Assembly (NCBI RefSeq): GCF_018390605.1
Contig: NZ_JAHBGD010000017.1
Coordinates: forward strand, 284,352-348,351
Length of the DNA stretch: 64,000 nt
Reading direction: 5' to 3'
Origin: Ancylobacter defluvii
GTDB taxonomy: Bacteria; Pseudomonadota; Alphaproteobacteria; Rhizobiales; Xanthobacteraceae
The notes beneath the pieces were generated by a model. That model had not been told where the DNA came from and ran no database searches. It saw only the letters and a program-made list of their open reading frames with translations. Positions 25,778-33,865 of the stretch are shown piece after piece. Numbering within the stretch: the first letter of the stretch is position 1; every line of letters begins with the position of its first letter. Both the position numbers and the translations under genes were made by a program.

Positions 25778-26455
25778 ATGACGATCCTGATCGTGTCCGA
25801 CATCAATTTCGATGATGACGCCGTCGTTGCCAAATACCCTTGGCCGTTCGTGAGTGCGATCCTCGACTTCGATTACGCCAACCAGCGGTTCTATTACAAT
25901 GGAACCGTCTATGACGCGCTCGCCGATATGGTGACGGCGGGGTTCTATACCGAGAACCCGAGCGGCGATTCCATCATTCTCCCGAGCGCGATCACGACGT
26001 GCTCGCTGTTCTTCGAAGGTGTCGCCGCCGGCTCGACGCCGAGCGGTGCGGCCCAGTGGGCGCTGGCGCTCGATGACGGGGACGATGGCGATCTGCTCGA
26101 CAACGCCATCTGGATCGACCGCACCCAGGTCTCACCGGCCGGGCGGGGCGAGATCGGCTGCTACGTGGGAGGGGCGATCCAGACCGGCGATGAAATGCGG
26201 TCGCTGGCGGTGCTCCCGAACAGCACCCATGTCAGCATCGCGGCGAGGTTCGCGACGTCAAACCTTGGCGTCTCCTATAATGGCGCGGCGGTTCGGACCA
26301 ACGGCACCGCGCTCCTGCCGACGTCTCTCTCCCGCGTAGTGGTGAAGAACCGGGGCATCGATTACGCCCGTCCCTGGGGAGGCACCGCCACGCGGATGGC
26401 GGTCATCGCGGCGGCGGTGACGGATGCCGAACTGATCTCGATGGCGACGCCGTAG
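25778..26455 (+). CDS. Tail fibre-associated / lectin-like protein
   Basis: A 225-residue protein 9 bp after the fibre gene with a GGAGAG ribosome site. The strand pattern (FDYANQRFYYNGTVYDALAD; SIAARFATSNLGVSYNGAAV) and the closing RPWGGTATRMAVIAAAVTDAE, read in parts, are typical of concanavalin-like jelly-roll domains in phage fibres. Carbohydrate binding is therefore plausible. No catalytic motif seen. Confidence 0.65.
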   Translation: MTILIVSDINFDDDAVVAKYPWPFVSAILDFDYANQRFYYNGTVYDALADMVTAGFYTENPSGDSIILPSAITTCSLFFEGVAAGSTPSGAAQWALALDDGDDGDLLDNAIWIDRTQVSPAGRGEIGCYVGGAIQTGDEMRSLAVLPNSTHVSIAARFATSNLGVSYNGAAVRTNGTALLPTSLSRVVVKNRGIDYARPWGGTATRMAVIAAAVTDAELISMATP

Positions 26456-26480
26456 CGCGCGCCGCAAAGCTCTCGCTGCC

Positions 26481-26503
26481 GCCGCCCGCTGGGCGGCATT
26501 TTC
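26481..26503 (+). terminator. Stem-loop with T-run before the endolysin gene
   Basis: GCCGCCC (26481-26487), loop GCT, GGGCGGC (26491-26497), then ATTTTC. It is almost identical to the unit at 27291-27313. It ends about 17 bp before the endolysin ATG, so it may attenuate rather than end transcription. Confidence 0.55.
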
Positions 26504-26519
26504 ATATCTGGAGCATGAA

Positions 26520-27260
26520 ATGACCGTCATTCTGCGGCGTGGCAGCAGCGGCCCTGCTGTCAGCGCTCTACAGACGCGCCTCAACGCAGCGCTGCTGCAA
26601 CCCATCAAGGCCGATGGCGACTTCGGCCCGGCAACGGAGCGGGCCGTCCGCGCTTTTCAGGCGATTGTCGGGCTGGTTGTGGACGGGATCGCCGGCCCGC
26701 AGACCCAGACGGCGCTGGAGCGGGCCACCACGGCGGCCAAGCCGGGCAAGGTGGAGCCGGACAAGTCGGCGATGGCGCAGCCTGTGCCCGCCGGCGCGGC
26801 CCCGCCGCCGAACGCCGGCACGCTGGCGCTGCTGGCCACCTCGCGGCCGATCAGCGAGATCATCGTGCATTGCACGGCGACGCCCGAGGGCAAGGATTAC
26901 ACGGTCGCGGACATCCGCGCCTGGCACAAGGATCGGGGCTTCTCCGATATCGGCTACCACTATGTCGTCTACCGCGACGGCCGCGTGATGGTCGGCCGGC
27001 CGGTTGGCCAGGTGGGCGCCCATGTCGCGGGCCACAACACCGGCACCATCGGCATCAGCTATGTCGGCGGCGTCGCTGCCGACGGGAAGACGGCAAAGGA
27101 CACCCGCACCGCGGCACAGCGCGCCTCGTTGCTCTGGCTGGTGCAGCAGCTGGCTGCCAAGCATCCCGGCATCAGGAAGGTGACCGGGCACAACCAGTAT
27201 GCCGCCAAAGCCTGCCCGTCGTTCGACGTCCGCAACGATGCCCTCGGCAGGCTGGTCTAG
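26520..27260 (+). CDS. Endolysin: peptidoglycan-binding domain plus N-acetylmuramoyl-L-alanine amidase
   Basis: A 246-residue lysin. The N-terminal PG_binding_1 domain (LRRGSSGPAVSALQTRLNAA; DGDFGPATERAVRAFQ; VDGIAGPQTQTAL) is joined by a Pro/Ala linker to a zinc amidase of the T7-lysozyme type. Zinc ligands are visible as His117 in IIVHCTATPEG, His224 in TGHNQYAAK and Cys232 in ACPSFDV. YHYVVYRDGRVMVGRPVGQVG is the conserved core, read in parts. It opens the lysis group and is followed by the holin. Confidence 0.9.
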   Translation: MTVILRRGSSGPAVSALQTRLNAALLQPIKADGDFGPATERAVRAFQAIVGLVVDGIAGPQTQTALERATTAAKPGKVEPDKSAMAQPVPAGAAPPPNAGTLALLATSRPISEIIVHCTATPEGKDYTVADIRAWHKDRGFSDIGYHYVVYRDGRVMVGRPVGQVGAHVAGHNTGTIGISYVGGVAADGKTAKDTRTAAQRASLLWLVQQLAAKHPGIRKVTGHNQYAAKACPSFDVRNDALGRLV

Positions 27261-27290
27261 CGCCGCCTGACCGCCCTCGACGCCCCTTCC

Positions 27291-27313
27291 GCCGCCCGCC
27301 GGGCGGCCTTTTC
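27291..27313 (+). terminator. Stem-loop with T-run before the holin gene
   Basis: GCCGCCC (27291-27297), loop GCC, GGGCGGC (27301-27307), then CTTTTC and the GGAGG ribosome site of the holin. Stem, loop size and T-run match the unit before the endolysin gene. Confidence 0.55.
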
Positions 27314-27330
27314 ATTTGGAGGCCCGGAAT

Positions 27331-27711
27331 ATGCTCACGACCCTCGTGCAGCCGCTGCTGCCCATCCTTGGCGAGCTGCTCGCCATCCTCGCCACCGCGC
27401 TGGTCGCCTATCTGGTGAAGCTGCTGCGCGACAAGGTCGGCCTCGACATCGAGACGGCCCGCCGCGACGCATTGCAGACGGCGATCACCAACGCGGCCGG
27501 CCAGGTCGTCATGCAGCTGGGCGGCAAGATCGGCACCGGGGCGATCCACCCCGGTGCACTCTCCGATGCGGTGGCTTATGTGCGGGCCGCCGCGCCTGAC
27601 GCGGTGAAGCATTTCGACCTTCATTCCGTGGCTCTGGCGGAAAAGGTTGTCGCGAAGGTGGGCGTGCTGACGGCGGCGATCCCGCCGGAGCAGAAGCCGA
27701 CGGGCCTCTGA
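27331..27711 (+). CDS. Putative holin
   Basis: A 126-residue protein started at MLTTLVQ because GGAGG lies 8 bp upstream. One long hydrophobic segment (LLPILGELLAILATALVAYL) is followed by a basic patch and amphipathic helices (KLLRDKVGLDIETARRDALQ; AVAYVRAAAPDAVKHFDLHS). This layout resembles the single-helix LLH/superfamily-6 holins. The position directly after the endolysin supports the call. Confidence 0.65.
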   Translation: MLTTLVQPLLPILGELLAILATALVAYLVKLLRDKVGLDIETARRDALQTAITNAAGQVVMQLGGKIGTGAIHPGALSDAVAYVRAAAPDAVKHFDLHSVALAEKVVAKVGVLTAAIPPEQKPTGL

Positions 27712-27714
27712 TCC

Positions 27715-28020
27715 ATGGATGCCACGCCCATGGTCGAAAAGCTGCTCGAGGCCGGTCCTCATTGGTGGCTGGCGGCGGCGTCGATCCTCCTCAACGTGGG
27801 CCTGCTCGGCGCCATCTGGGCGCTGTTCTCCGGCCGGCTGTCCGAGACCAAGGACGTCGTCGCCGCCCTCACGCTTTCCACACGCGCAATCGAGGCGGCG
27901 TCGGGCGACCGGCGCGGCCTCGCCGAGATGGTCCAAGAGAACCACAGCGCCCTGATGCTGGCCATTGCCAAGCTTGAGACCGCTCTCGCGATGGCGCGGG
28001 CGGAAAGGGGTTCCCGCTGA
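27715..28020 (+). CDS. Membrane-anchored coiled-coil protein (spanin-like)
   Basis: A 101-residue protein with one N-terminal membrane helix (HWWLAAASILLNVGLLGAIW) and a soluble helical tail (KDVVAALTLSTRAIEAASGD; AEMVQENHSALMLAIAKLET). An N-terminal anchor plus periplasmic helix next to holin and endolysin is what an inner-membrane spanin looks like, but no outer-membrane partner with a lipobox was found. Overlaps the next gene by one base. Confidence 0.55.
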   Translation: MDATPMVEKLLEAGPHWWLAAASILLNVGLLGAIWALFSGRLSETKDVVAALTLSTRAIEAASGDRRGLAEMVQENHSALMLAIAKLETALAMARAERGSR

Positions 28021-28211
28021 TGCTGCGCAAGCTGATCGACCTCCTTGCCGGACGCCGCCCTGCCGAACTCAGCGACGCGCTCGCCCGCCACCAGCGCGCT
28101 GTTGATCGGAGCGTGGCCGAATCCGAACACGCCGCGGCCATCGTCCGCGACGTGACCTTGAACACGCGCAGTGCCATCGAGGCGGTAAACCACAGCTGGG
28201 ATATGAGATGA
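28020..28211 (+). CDS. Small helical hypothetical protein
   Basis: A 63-residue protein (MLRKLIDLLAGRRPAELSDA) with heptad-like helices (ALARHQRAVDRSVAESEHAA). It overlaps its neighbours by 1 and 4 bases within the lysis operon. It lacks a signal or lipobox. It may act with the preceding membrane-anchored protein; function unknown. Confidence 0.5.
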   Translation: MLRKLIDLLAGRRPAELSDALARHQRAVDRSVAESEHAAAIVRDVTLNTRSAIEAVNHSWDMR

Positions 28212-28714
28212 CCGGTATCGCTTTTCCGCGCCCCCGCGCCATCATGGCGGCGAATGTCCTGGCGCTCGCCTCCTATTTCATCCTCATGCCCGACACCGCC
28301 CCGCTGTGGCTCGCCGTGGCGGTTCAGAGCCTGCGGGCGGCCGTCGCTTTGATGGTGGTGATCATCTATGGCTGGTCGGTGGTGCAGATCTGCCGGGCCA
28401 ATGAGCCGGAGCCCAGCAACGGGCTGGTGATCGGGATCCTGCTGGCGTTCGCCGCCGATTTCTACGGCTCCATCGTCGGCCTCGCCTGGCGCTGGAACGG
28501 ACGGCCGGAGTATTGGACCTCGCTGGCCTTCTGGTTCATGCCGGCGGTCCTGACCACCATCGCCGGCCTGCATCACATCGCCGTGCCGGATGCGATCAAC
28601 GGTCGGGTGCCGCGCCGGAACATCATCTGGATCGGCGTGGCGTTCGGGATGGCCGGCCTGATCGCCGGCATGATCATCGGGTCGCAGTTCCCGCGCCTGG
28701 GCCTGCCGGGATGA
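28208..28714 (+). CDS. Four-helix membrane protein at end of lysis operon
   Basis: A 168-residue protein with hydrophobic segments ANVLALASYFILMPD, LRAAVALMVVIIYGWSVV, GLVIGILLAFAADFYGSIVG, TSLAFWFMPAVLTTIAGLHH and NIIWIGVAFGMAGLIAGMII, predicting four to five membrane helices. It overlaps both neighbours by ATGA. A membrane protein here could be a second holin, an antiholin or a superinfection factor. No family recognised. Confidence 0.6.
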   Translation: MTGIAFPRPRAIMAANVLALASYFILMPDTAPLWLAVAVQSLRAAVALMVVIIYGWSVVQICRANEPEPSNGLVIGILLAFAADFYGSIVGLAWRWNGRPEYWTSLAFWFMPAVLTTIAGLHHIAVPDAINGRVPRRNIIWIGVAFGMAGLIAGMIIGSQFPRLGLPG

Positions 28715-29181
28715 TCCCGCCCGAGGCGCGCGTCCTGCGCGTCCCCGGCGCCGATCATGCCGTGCTCGACGTGCCGACCGGCCGTCTGATGGTTTCGAGG
28801 GGGCACAACGATGTGCATGGCGACCCGTCCGAGTTGCGCCGGTTCGCGCGCGCGATCCTTGAGGTATGTGACGAGATAACAGGACGTGCCACGGCTGGAA
28901 CGGGTTCTTTACCCAGTCGTCGCGGCATTCTATGGTTTTGGCAATGGCCGAAAAGCAGATCGACCTGCATCGTCGTGAGCGGACACATGACCAAGCGTGA
29001 CACGCGGGAAAAAGATGTGGCGAAGGGCAAAGGTCACGTTGCGCCTTTAGATCCGAAAGAAATCGTCGATGCCCTCAAACGAAATCGAAATGACAGCGAT
29101 GAAATCCGGCGATCAGCTGACGAGCGACGCGAGAGGCTCCGAGGCGCAGTCGACGGCCCGCGGAAAAAATTCAGTCTATGA
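28711..29181 (+). CDS. Hypothetical protein, possibly chimeric
   Basis: A 156-residue open frame coupled by ATGA to the membrane gene. The first ~60 residues (MIPPEARVLRVPGADHAVLD) look like a normal high-GC phage gene. After about 28880 the composition changes and residues 61-92 look non-coding, while from an in-frame ATG at 28987 a charged helical 64-residue segment (LDPKEIVDALKRNRNDSDEI) follows. It may be two genes or a fusion made by insertion of the downstream cargo. The end overlaps the DUF6414 gene by about 110 bp. Confidence 0.4.
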   Translation: MIPPEARVLRVPGADHAVLDVPTGRLMVSRGHNDVHGDPSELRRFARAILEVCDEITGRATAGTGSLPSRRGILWFWQWPKSRSTCIVVSGHMTKRDTREKDVAKGKGHVAPLDPKEIVDALKRNRNDSDEIRRSADERRERLRGAVDGPRKKFSL

Positions 29182-30088
29182 TTTTTTGTATCATGACGCC
29201 CGTCGTGTCGCATCTTATCTGGCGCAGTTCCAGTCTTACGGCTCTACGCAAAGTGTAAGGGCAACGGAAAGTGTGGGGCGTACCTCGACGAGAAGGACCT
29301 CCGCCTCTGCCAATATTGGCGTGCCCGGTGTAGCCGGAGGACGCACAGACCTAGATATTCAAAATGTCGACGACGAGAAGGATGTAGCTGAGCATATCTA
29401 CGATCCACTTTGGACTAATGCTAGAACGCTTCTGGATTTTCTTGCCGAAAATGACATGGTCGAGCGTGACATTCAAACGGCGCGCATTGGCCAGTTCGTC
29501 CTTATTCGCGGTACCATTCTGCTATTTGATTTAGCTATGCTTAAAGGAGCGTGGGAGAAAGCGCCTATACAAAAGCTAATGAAAGCCGGCGCGGACCCTA
29601 TCCCGGCTGGAAATAGAGCCGAGCGCCGAGCGAACGGCGTGAAATCAAAATCTCCATCGTCGCAGATTTCTGACCATATCGATCTTGTCCTGTCGCTGTT
29701 ATCTATTCTGCCACATTCAATTCAAATTAAGATGATCACAGCTGGAGGTGGCGTATGGAGCACCTTGGATGAAGCATCGATTGTCGGAAGATCCGGCGAT
29801 TTGGTGCTGAAACATGGTGCGGTGATCGAAGGCGACTGGTACATGCTTGGGATTCTCGATGCGCAGCCTTACGTGGCGGATATGCGCTCTGAAGATGGCG
29901 AGCTGTTTACAGAGGTGTTCGCCAAGATGGCGGGAACTGAGGTGGCGCAATTGGCTGCTCGCCTTGCTCCTGCCGCTCGGTCAGTGTTGGGTCGACCGCC
30001 ATTGACATGGGGCGTAACGCCTTTGTTGATTTTCCGCGATGTGAACGGTGAACCCGCAGACGAGGCTATTGAAGCTCCCGGCGCATAA
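29069..30088 (+). CDS. DUF6414-family protein (cargo gene)
   Basis: A protein of up to 339 residues. The core begins NSVYDFLYHDARRVASYLAQ, the hallmark opening of DUF6414, and ends LGRPPLTWGVTPLLIFRD. The start is uncertain: in-frame ATGs lie at 29069, 29090 and 29099, all before the core. GC content is clearly lower than that of the phage genes. The gene lies at the end of the late operon where phages carry cargo. DUF6414 proteins have no established function; some occur on mobile DNA, so a defence or stability role is only a guess. Confidence 0.7.
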   Translation: MPSNEIEMTAMKSGDQLTSDARGSEAQSTARGKNSVYDFLYHDARRVASYLAQFQSYGSTQSVRATESVGRTSTRRTSASANIGVPGVAGGRTDLDIQNVDDEKDVAEHIYDPLWTNARTLLDFLAENDMVERDIQTARIGQFVLIRGTILLFDLAMLKGAWEKAPIQKLMKAGADPIPAGNRAERRANGVKSKSPSSQISDHIDLVLSLLSILPHSIQIKMITAGGGVWSTLDEASIVGRSGDLVLKHGAVIEGDWYMLGILDAQPYVADMRSEDGELFTEVFAKMAGTEVAQLAARLAPAARSVLGRPPLTWGVTPLLIFRDVNGEPADEAIEAPGA

Positions 30089-30124
30089 TCCGAACCATTC
30101 GCGAGCGCCGCGATTGAATCGGCC

Positions 30125-30361
30125 ATGCGGAAGGACATGCGGCCTGTCAGCGTCTGGGAGACCGATTCGATGATGCGCACCCTCACCGACGTAGAGGGTG
30201 CGGCGCTGTTCCTGCTGACGAAATGGCCGACGGCCGAGGACACAACCCTGCACCTAGCGGCGCGTCAGGCCGCGCTGGACGCGCTCGACGGCAAGTCCTC
30301 AGTCGAGGCCTTCCGGGCGGCGCTGGTGGCGGCCGCCGAGGAGGCAGGCATCCTGGCCTAG
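30125..30361 (+). CDS. DUF982 domain protein
   Basis: A 78-residue protein of the DUF982 family, very common in Rhizobiales in many copies. It has VSVWETDSMMRTLTDVEGAA, FLLTKWPTAED, then ARQAALDALDGKSSVEAFRA and AAAEEAGI at the end, all typical. A start at 30137 or 30149 is also possible. The family function is unknown. It runs tail-to-tail into the zinc-ribbon gene with a 4-base overlap. Confidence 0.7.
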   Translation: MRKDMRPVSVWETDSMMRTLTDVEGAALFLLTKWPTAEDTTLHLAARQAALDALDGKSSVEAFRAALVAAAEEAGILA

Positions 30362-30546
30362 CGCGTAGCTCCGGGCTGGTTGCAGATCGTGCAGGGGATG
30401 CCGCGAGCAAGCTCAGAGAAGGTGAGCCTGCGTTTTATCTCGGCACTCAGCCCGCATCGTGTGCATTTGAACTCAGCGCGATCCACGCGAGCGAGCGAGC
30501 CAGAAGCCGGATCGCTGATCCCGACGAGGGGCACAGATCGCATCAT
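30358..30546 (-). CDS. Small zinc-ribbon protein
   Basis: About 62 residues from MMRSVPLVGISDPAS; an upstream ATG at 30594 is an alternative. Four cysteines in two CxxC pairs (FKCTRCGLSAE and GIPCTICNQPG) predict a structural zinc ribbon. Short proteins of this kind are frequent in rhizobial prophages and islands. No function can be assigned. Confidence 0.5.
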   Translation of the reverse strand: MMRSVPLVGISDPASGSLARVDRAEFKCTRCGLSAEIKRRLTFSELARGIPCTICNQPGATR

Positions 30547-30660
30547 CACCCGGCGTTTTTGATTTGTGTCCGGCAGGGAGGATAGTGTCGACATCGCCGA
30601 GCTCAAGCAGATCGAGGGTTCCGAGGTCTGCCCGAGTTGCACGATTGATGCCGTTGCGAG

Positions 30661-30900
30661 CTATTCCAAATCGTCCGGCGTCTCGCCGTAGCGCGCAATC
30701 ACCACGGCCGGCTCGAACTCACCCTGGCTCGGATCGCCCGTGCGCGAGAAGGCCACCACGCCTGCTTTGCTGCCGGCCAGCAGCGACGCCTTCGACTTGG
30801 CGGCCGCCGCACTCTGCAGCTCGATGCCCTCCTGCGCGACGAGATCACCCTCCTCATCCCGCACGAACGGCAGCACCACGTAATAGGTCACGCTCGCCAT
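30661..30900 (-). CDS. Small conserved hypothetical protein
   Basis: A 79-residue protein with GGAGGAG before the ATG. It starts MASVTYYVVLPFVRDEEGDL and continues EGIELQSAAAAKSKASLLAG and GVVAFSRTGDPSQGEFEPAV. The pattern strand-helix-strand suggests a small alpha/beta fold. A broken second copy of its N-terminus lies at 33866-33925. No function known. Confidence 0.65.
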   Translation of the reverse strand: MASVTYYVVLPFVRDEEGDLVAQEGIELQSAAAAKSKASLLAGSKAGVVAFSRTGDPSQGEFEPAVVIARYGETPDDLE

Positions 30901-31017
30901 CTACGTCGCTCCTCCGATTGAGCACCGAGGGGAGGTTCTAACACCCCTACCGGGATCGGGCTTGTTCTATTTTCGTTCTCATGGAATCAATCTGCTCATC
31001 AACCGATGGAGCCGACC

Positions 31018-31245
31018 ATGCCGAGCGAGCAGCAGCCCGCCGAACAGCAACCTATTGTCATCACCGATGCCGACGTGGACGAGGCGATAGCCGCCTGCGG
31101 GGGTGACGCGCGCGAAACCGTGCGAACGTTGCTGATCGCCGGCCAGTTCATGGAAGTCGCCCTGGAAGCCGCAAAACAGGAGGCCTCTTGGGGCTATGTC
31201 CGGGGCCGGCCATCGCGGCACCTGAAAGAGGGAGCGGGATCGTGA
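31018..31245 (+). CDS. Small hypothetical protein
   Basis: A 75-residue acidic helical protein (MPSEQQPAEQQPIVITDADV; AIAACGGDARETVRTLLIAG) with a GGAG ribosome site and a GTGA overlap with the next gene. The pattern 'DVDEAIAACGGDARETVRTLL' is a small helical bundle often seen in rhizobial islands, but I cannot name a function. Confidence 0.6.
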   Translation: MPSEQQPAEQQPIVITDADVDEAIAACGGDARETVRTLLIAGQFMEVALEAAKQEASWGYVRGRPSRHLKEGAGS

Positions 31246-31481
31246 GCAAGCGAACCCAGCGAGCACTCCACGCGCACGAAGCCCAGGAAATGCGACGCGA
31301 GGTGCGGGAATTCCAACATCATGTTCGGCAGTGGGCGGCGCGGCTGCCGATCGGCACGACCGCCTATCTGGGCTGCGACATCCTCAACTACTCGCTGATC
31401 CTGATGGATATGCAGCTGACCGCCGCCATCGACGCGGCGCCCTATGAACGTCCGCCGGGCTTCGGTGGGATGGATTCCTGA
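31242..31481 (+). CDS. Small hypothetical protein
   Basis: A 79-residue protein from the GTG at 31242, coupled to the previous gene. It is basic and helical at the start (KRTQRALHAHEAQEMRREVR) with a hydrophobic C-terminal half (AYLGCDILNYSLILMDMQLT). It ends 1 bp before the convergent SRAP gene. No family recognised. Confidence 0.55.
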   Translation: MSKRTQRALHAHEAQEMRREVREFQHHVRQWAARLPIGTTAYLGCDILNYSLILMDMQLTAAIDAAPYERPPGFGGMDS

Positions 31482-32162
31482 TCAGAATAGCGCGGGTTGC
31501 GCCGGCGGCGCCATGTCATCGGCCGCCGGCCGCCCCACGATCACGACGGCGTCGTCTGGCAGAGGCCGCTGAAGCGCCTTGGCCTCATCCCACGGCGCAC
31601 GCATCCAAACGTCGCGTTCTTCCTCAGTCGTCAGGATCACCGGCATCGCCTTGGTGTGGACGGACCCGACGACGCCGTTGGGTTCGGTAGTGAGGAAGCC
31701 GTAGAGGTCGGTGGTGACCTCGCCTTCCTTCAGCTTGCGGACGGATGTCCAGCGCGTCCAGAGGCCGGCGAAGAAGGCCAGCGGTTCGTCAGGTGACAGG
31801 GCGAACCATGACCATGTGTCCGGTCCGCGCGCCCCGGCCGGCGGCTCGGAGAAGGACGTGAAGGGCACGAGGCAGCGATGCTCAACGCCCAGCCAGCGGC
31901 GCCAGTGTGGCGAGCCGGTGTTGCGGATGTTGGTGACGCCCTTGTCAGTCTTCTTGCCCTCCAGAGCGAAGGCCGGGCTCGGCATGCCCCAGCGTGCCAT
32001 GACGAGCTCGGGCTCGCCGTCGGCGGCCGAGCGCACGATGGGGGCAGGATAATCAGGATAGATGCCCGATTGCGGCGCCAGATTGCCGGCGCCGTTCCTC
32101 AGCGTCCCCACCAGGTCGGTGATCGCCTGCAGGTTCGAGTGGTGGCTGTAGAGGTTGCACAT
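31482..32162 (-). CDS. SRAP (YedK/HMCES-type) abasic-site protein
   Basis: This 226-residue protein begins Met-Cys ([10 protein letters not shown]). The Cys2 of SRAP proteins forms a covalent thiazolidine with abasic sites in single-stranded DNA and so protects them. Other family marks are [20 protein letters not shown], the [15 protein letters not shown] block, [12 protein letters not shown] with the expected Glu, and [12 protein letters not shown] with the active-site His. The start is fixed by the need for Cys2. It may be SOS- or phage-linked; no LexA box was identified. Confidence 0.88.
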   Translation of the reverse strand: MCNLYSHHSNLQAITDLVGTLRNGAGNLAPQSGIYPDYPAPIVRSAADGEPELVMARWGMPSPAFALEGKKTDKGVTNIRNTGSPHWRRWLGVEHRCLVPFTSFSEPPAGARGPDTWSWFALSPDEPLAFFAGLWTRWTSVRKLKEGEVTTDLYGFLTTEPNGVVGSVHTKAMPVILTTEEERDVWMRAPWDEAKALQRPLPDDAVVIVGRPAADDMAPPAQPALF

Positions 32163-32167
32163 GGTCG

Positions 32168-32269
32168 CTAATGGTCCGCGGGCGGGTGTAGCGCGCGGTG
32201 TCGATAATGCAGGCATACCGCTACCGCGAAGGCTGCCCCTATGCCTATGCCTGCCCAATACCACCCCAT
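32168..32269 (-). CDS. Possible 33-residue membrane peptide
   Basis: An ATG overlapping the PsiF-like stop (ATGA) opens a 33-codon frame with one hydrophobic segment, [20 protein letters not shown], and a His/Arg tail. Translational coupling and a clean membrane helix make it a candidate, but at this size chance cannot be excluded. Confidence 0.3.
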   Translation of the reverse strand: MGWYWAGIGIGAAFAVAVCLHYRHRALHPPADH

Positions 32270-32514
32270 CACGGAGCTGCGCCGACGCTGTCCTTGACGC
32301 ACTTGGTCGTGAAGCTTGTCTTGGCAGCACCGGCCAGTTTCTTGGTAGTGGCCTGTGTGTCGCAAGCTGCTTGCGCATCCCGCTCGCACTTTCCGAGGAA
32401 GCTGGTTCGGGCAGCTCCCGCTAGCTTCTTGGCGTCGGCGTTCGCGACGCAGCTATCGGCCAGCGCAGGCCCAGCGAAGGCAACCAGAACGGCGAGCGTG
32501 ATGAGCGACTTCAT
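32269..32514 (-). CDS. PsiF-repeat secreted protein
   Basis: An 81-residue exported protein with a signal peptide ([19 protein letters not shown]). It carries two PsiF repeats, [20 protein letters not shown] and [20 protein letters not shown], each framed by cysteines. PsiF is known in E. coli as phosphate-starvation induced, with unclear biochemical role. The two repeats here are complete. It looks more like a host gene than a phage gene. Confidence 0.8.
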   Translation of the reverse strand: MKSLITLAVLVAFAGPALADSCVANADAKKLAGAARTSFLGKCERDAQAACDTQATTKKLAGAAKTSFTTKCVKDSVGAAP

Positions 32515-32588
32515 CGAACCGTCTCCTCTTCAGGTGCCGGAAGCTAATCACGGCTGAGAGACTACGTCGAGGCGATGCTATCCGGTGA

Positions 32589-32616
32589 GGGGGTACCCCC
32601 CTGGACTTTGGTCCAG
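32589..32616. promoter_or_regulatory. Adjacent palindromes upstream of the MBL gene
   Basis: GGGGGTACCCCC (32589-32600) is a perfect palindrome and is followed at once by CTGGAC-TTTG-GTCCAG (32601-32616), a perfect 6-bp stem. They lie about 120 bp before the MBL ATG and 75 bp upstream of psiF, in the divergent intergenic region, so they may be operators for either gene. Confidence 0.45.
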
Positions 32617-32735
32617 ATCACCTAGACCCGCGTCTGATTTCGCCGGGCGTCCGATCCGAGCCTACTTGCCGACGCCGCCGTCGCTGATGGAGGCGGCCGA
32701 CAAGGCCGAAATGACAGGATCTGCAGGAGGCTCAG

Positions 32736-33665
32736 ATGAGACAGCCACAAACAATGAAGAACATGGATATCCCGTCCGAAAGGCAGCGGCGCGACGATTT
32801 GGTTCCGTCGCGCTACCCGATACGCGTCGGTGAGATCAATGTCCTTGTGATCAGCGACGGAGTTCTTGAGCCTCCGGCCGAGTCGATGGCGACGAATGCC
32901 GACCCGGCGACCCGAAACGCCTGGCTGGACCGTTCGTTCCTCGCGCACGATACCTTCGATTGGGCGCTGAACGCGGTTGTGGTGCGCAGCGGGAACCAGA
33001 CGATTCTCATCGACAGCGGAATTGGTGGCGAGGTCCCGGATTTCACACGCGCCGGACTATTCGGCCATCGGCTGGCGGCAGCCGGCGTCGATCTGGCTTC
33101 TGTGACCGACGTGGTGCTGACGCACATGCACTTCGATCATGTCGGGGGGCTCCTCGTCGAAGGGGTGAAGGAGCAAATGCGTCCAGACCTACGGGTCCAT
33201 GTATCCGCTGCCGAGGCCAAGTTCTGGGAAGCGCCTGATTTCTCCCGAACCGGCATGCCGCCAGATCTTGCGGAGATTGCCAGACATGCGTCGAAGCGCT
33301 TTTTGAAGATGTACCATGCAGAGCTGCGTACGTTCGAGCAGAGCCAGCAGGTTGCGCCAGGGGTGGTCGTCACTCGCACCGGAGGTCATACCCCTGGCCA
33401 CAGCGTCGTCCGCATCGCGTCCGGCGCCGACCGGTTGATGTTCGGCGGCGACGCCATATTCCCGGTCTCGTTCGACCACCCCGAATGGCATAACGGTTTC
33501 GAACATGATCCCGACGAGGCGACCCGAGTTCGGTTGCGACTGATGCAGGAATTGGCGACGACCGGCTCGTGGCTGGTGTCGACGCATATGCCGTTCCCAT
33601 CCGTCGGTCGCGTGGCGGCTGACGGCCAGCTCTTTCGCTGGGTACCCGCCTGGTGGGACTACTGA
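32736..33665 (+). CDS. MBL-fold metallo-hydrolase (lactonase-like)
   Basis: A 309-residue metallo-beta-lactamase-fold enzyme with a GGAGG ribosome site. The metal motif THMHFDHVGG places ligands at His130, His132, Asp134 and His135. GGHTPGHSVV, the FGGDAIFPVSF block and STHMPFPSVG supply the others. The overall layout, including the TILIDSGIGGE strand, resembles the quorum-quenching lactonase and alkylsulfatase-related branch. Substrate is unknown. No signal peptide, so probably cytoplasmic. Confidence 0.82.
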   Translation: MRQPQTMKNMDIPSERQRRDDLVPSRYPIRVGEINVLVISDGVLEPPAESMATNADPATRNAWLDRSFLAHDTFDWALNAVVVRSGNQTILIDSGIGGEVPDFTRAGLFGHRLAAAGVDLASVTDVVLTHMHFDHVGGLLVEGVKEQMRPDLRVHVSAAEAKFWEAPDFSRTGMPPDLAEIARHASKRFLKMYHAELRTFEQSQQVAPGVVVTRTGGHTPGHSVVRIASGADRLMFGGDAIFPVSFDHPEWHNGFEHDPDEATRVRLRLMQELATTGSWLVSTHMPFPSVGRVAADGQLFRWVPAWWDY

Positions 33666-33865
33666 GCGACCAATCGGCGGCACCCCCTGCAGGATGACAG
33701 AGCCGAAGCATAGCGGAGCCTTGCCACGTTCCTTCAGTCTATCGGCCTGAAGTTCGAGAAGGAGGAGTGACTACCCCTCCTTGTCCCGAGAGCGACGCGG
33801 CAGCCAACTGCTGGGCCTGAGACTTGGCGTGTTCGCACTGCGGCATTCGACAGGCTCGAGAGCGA

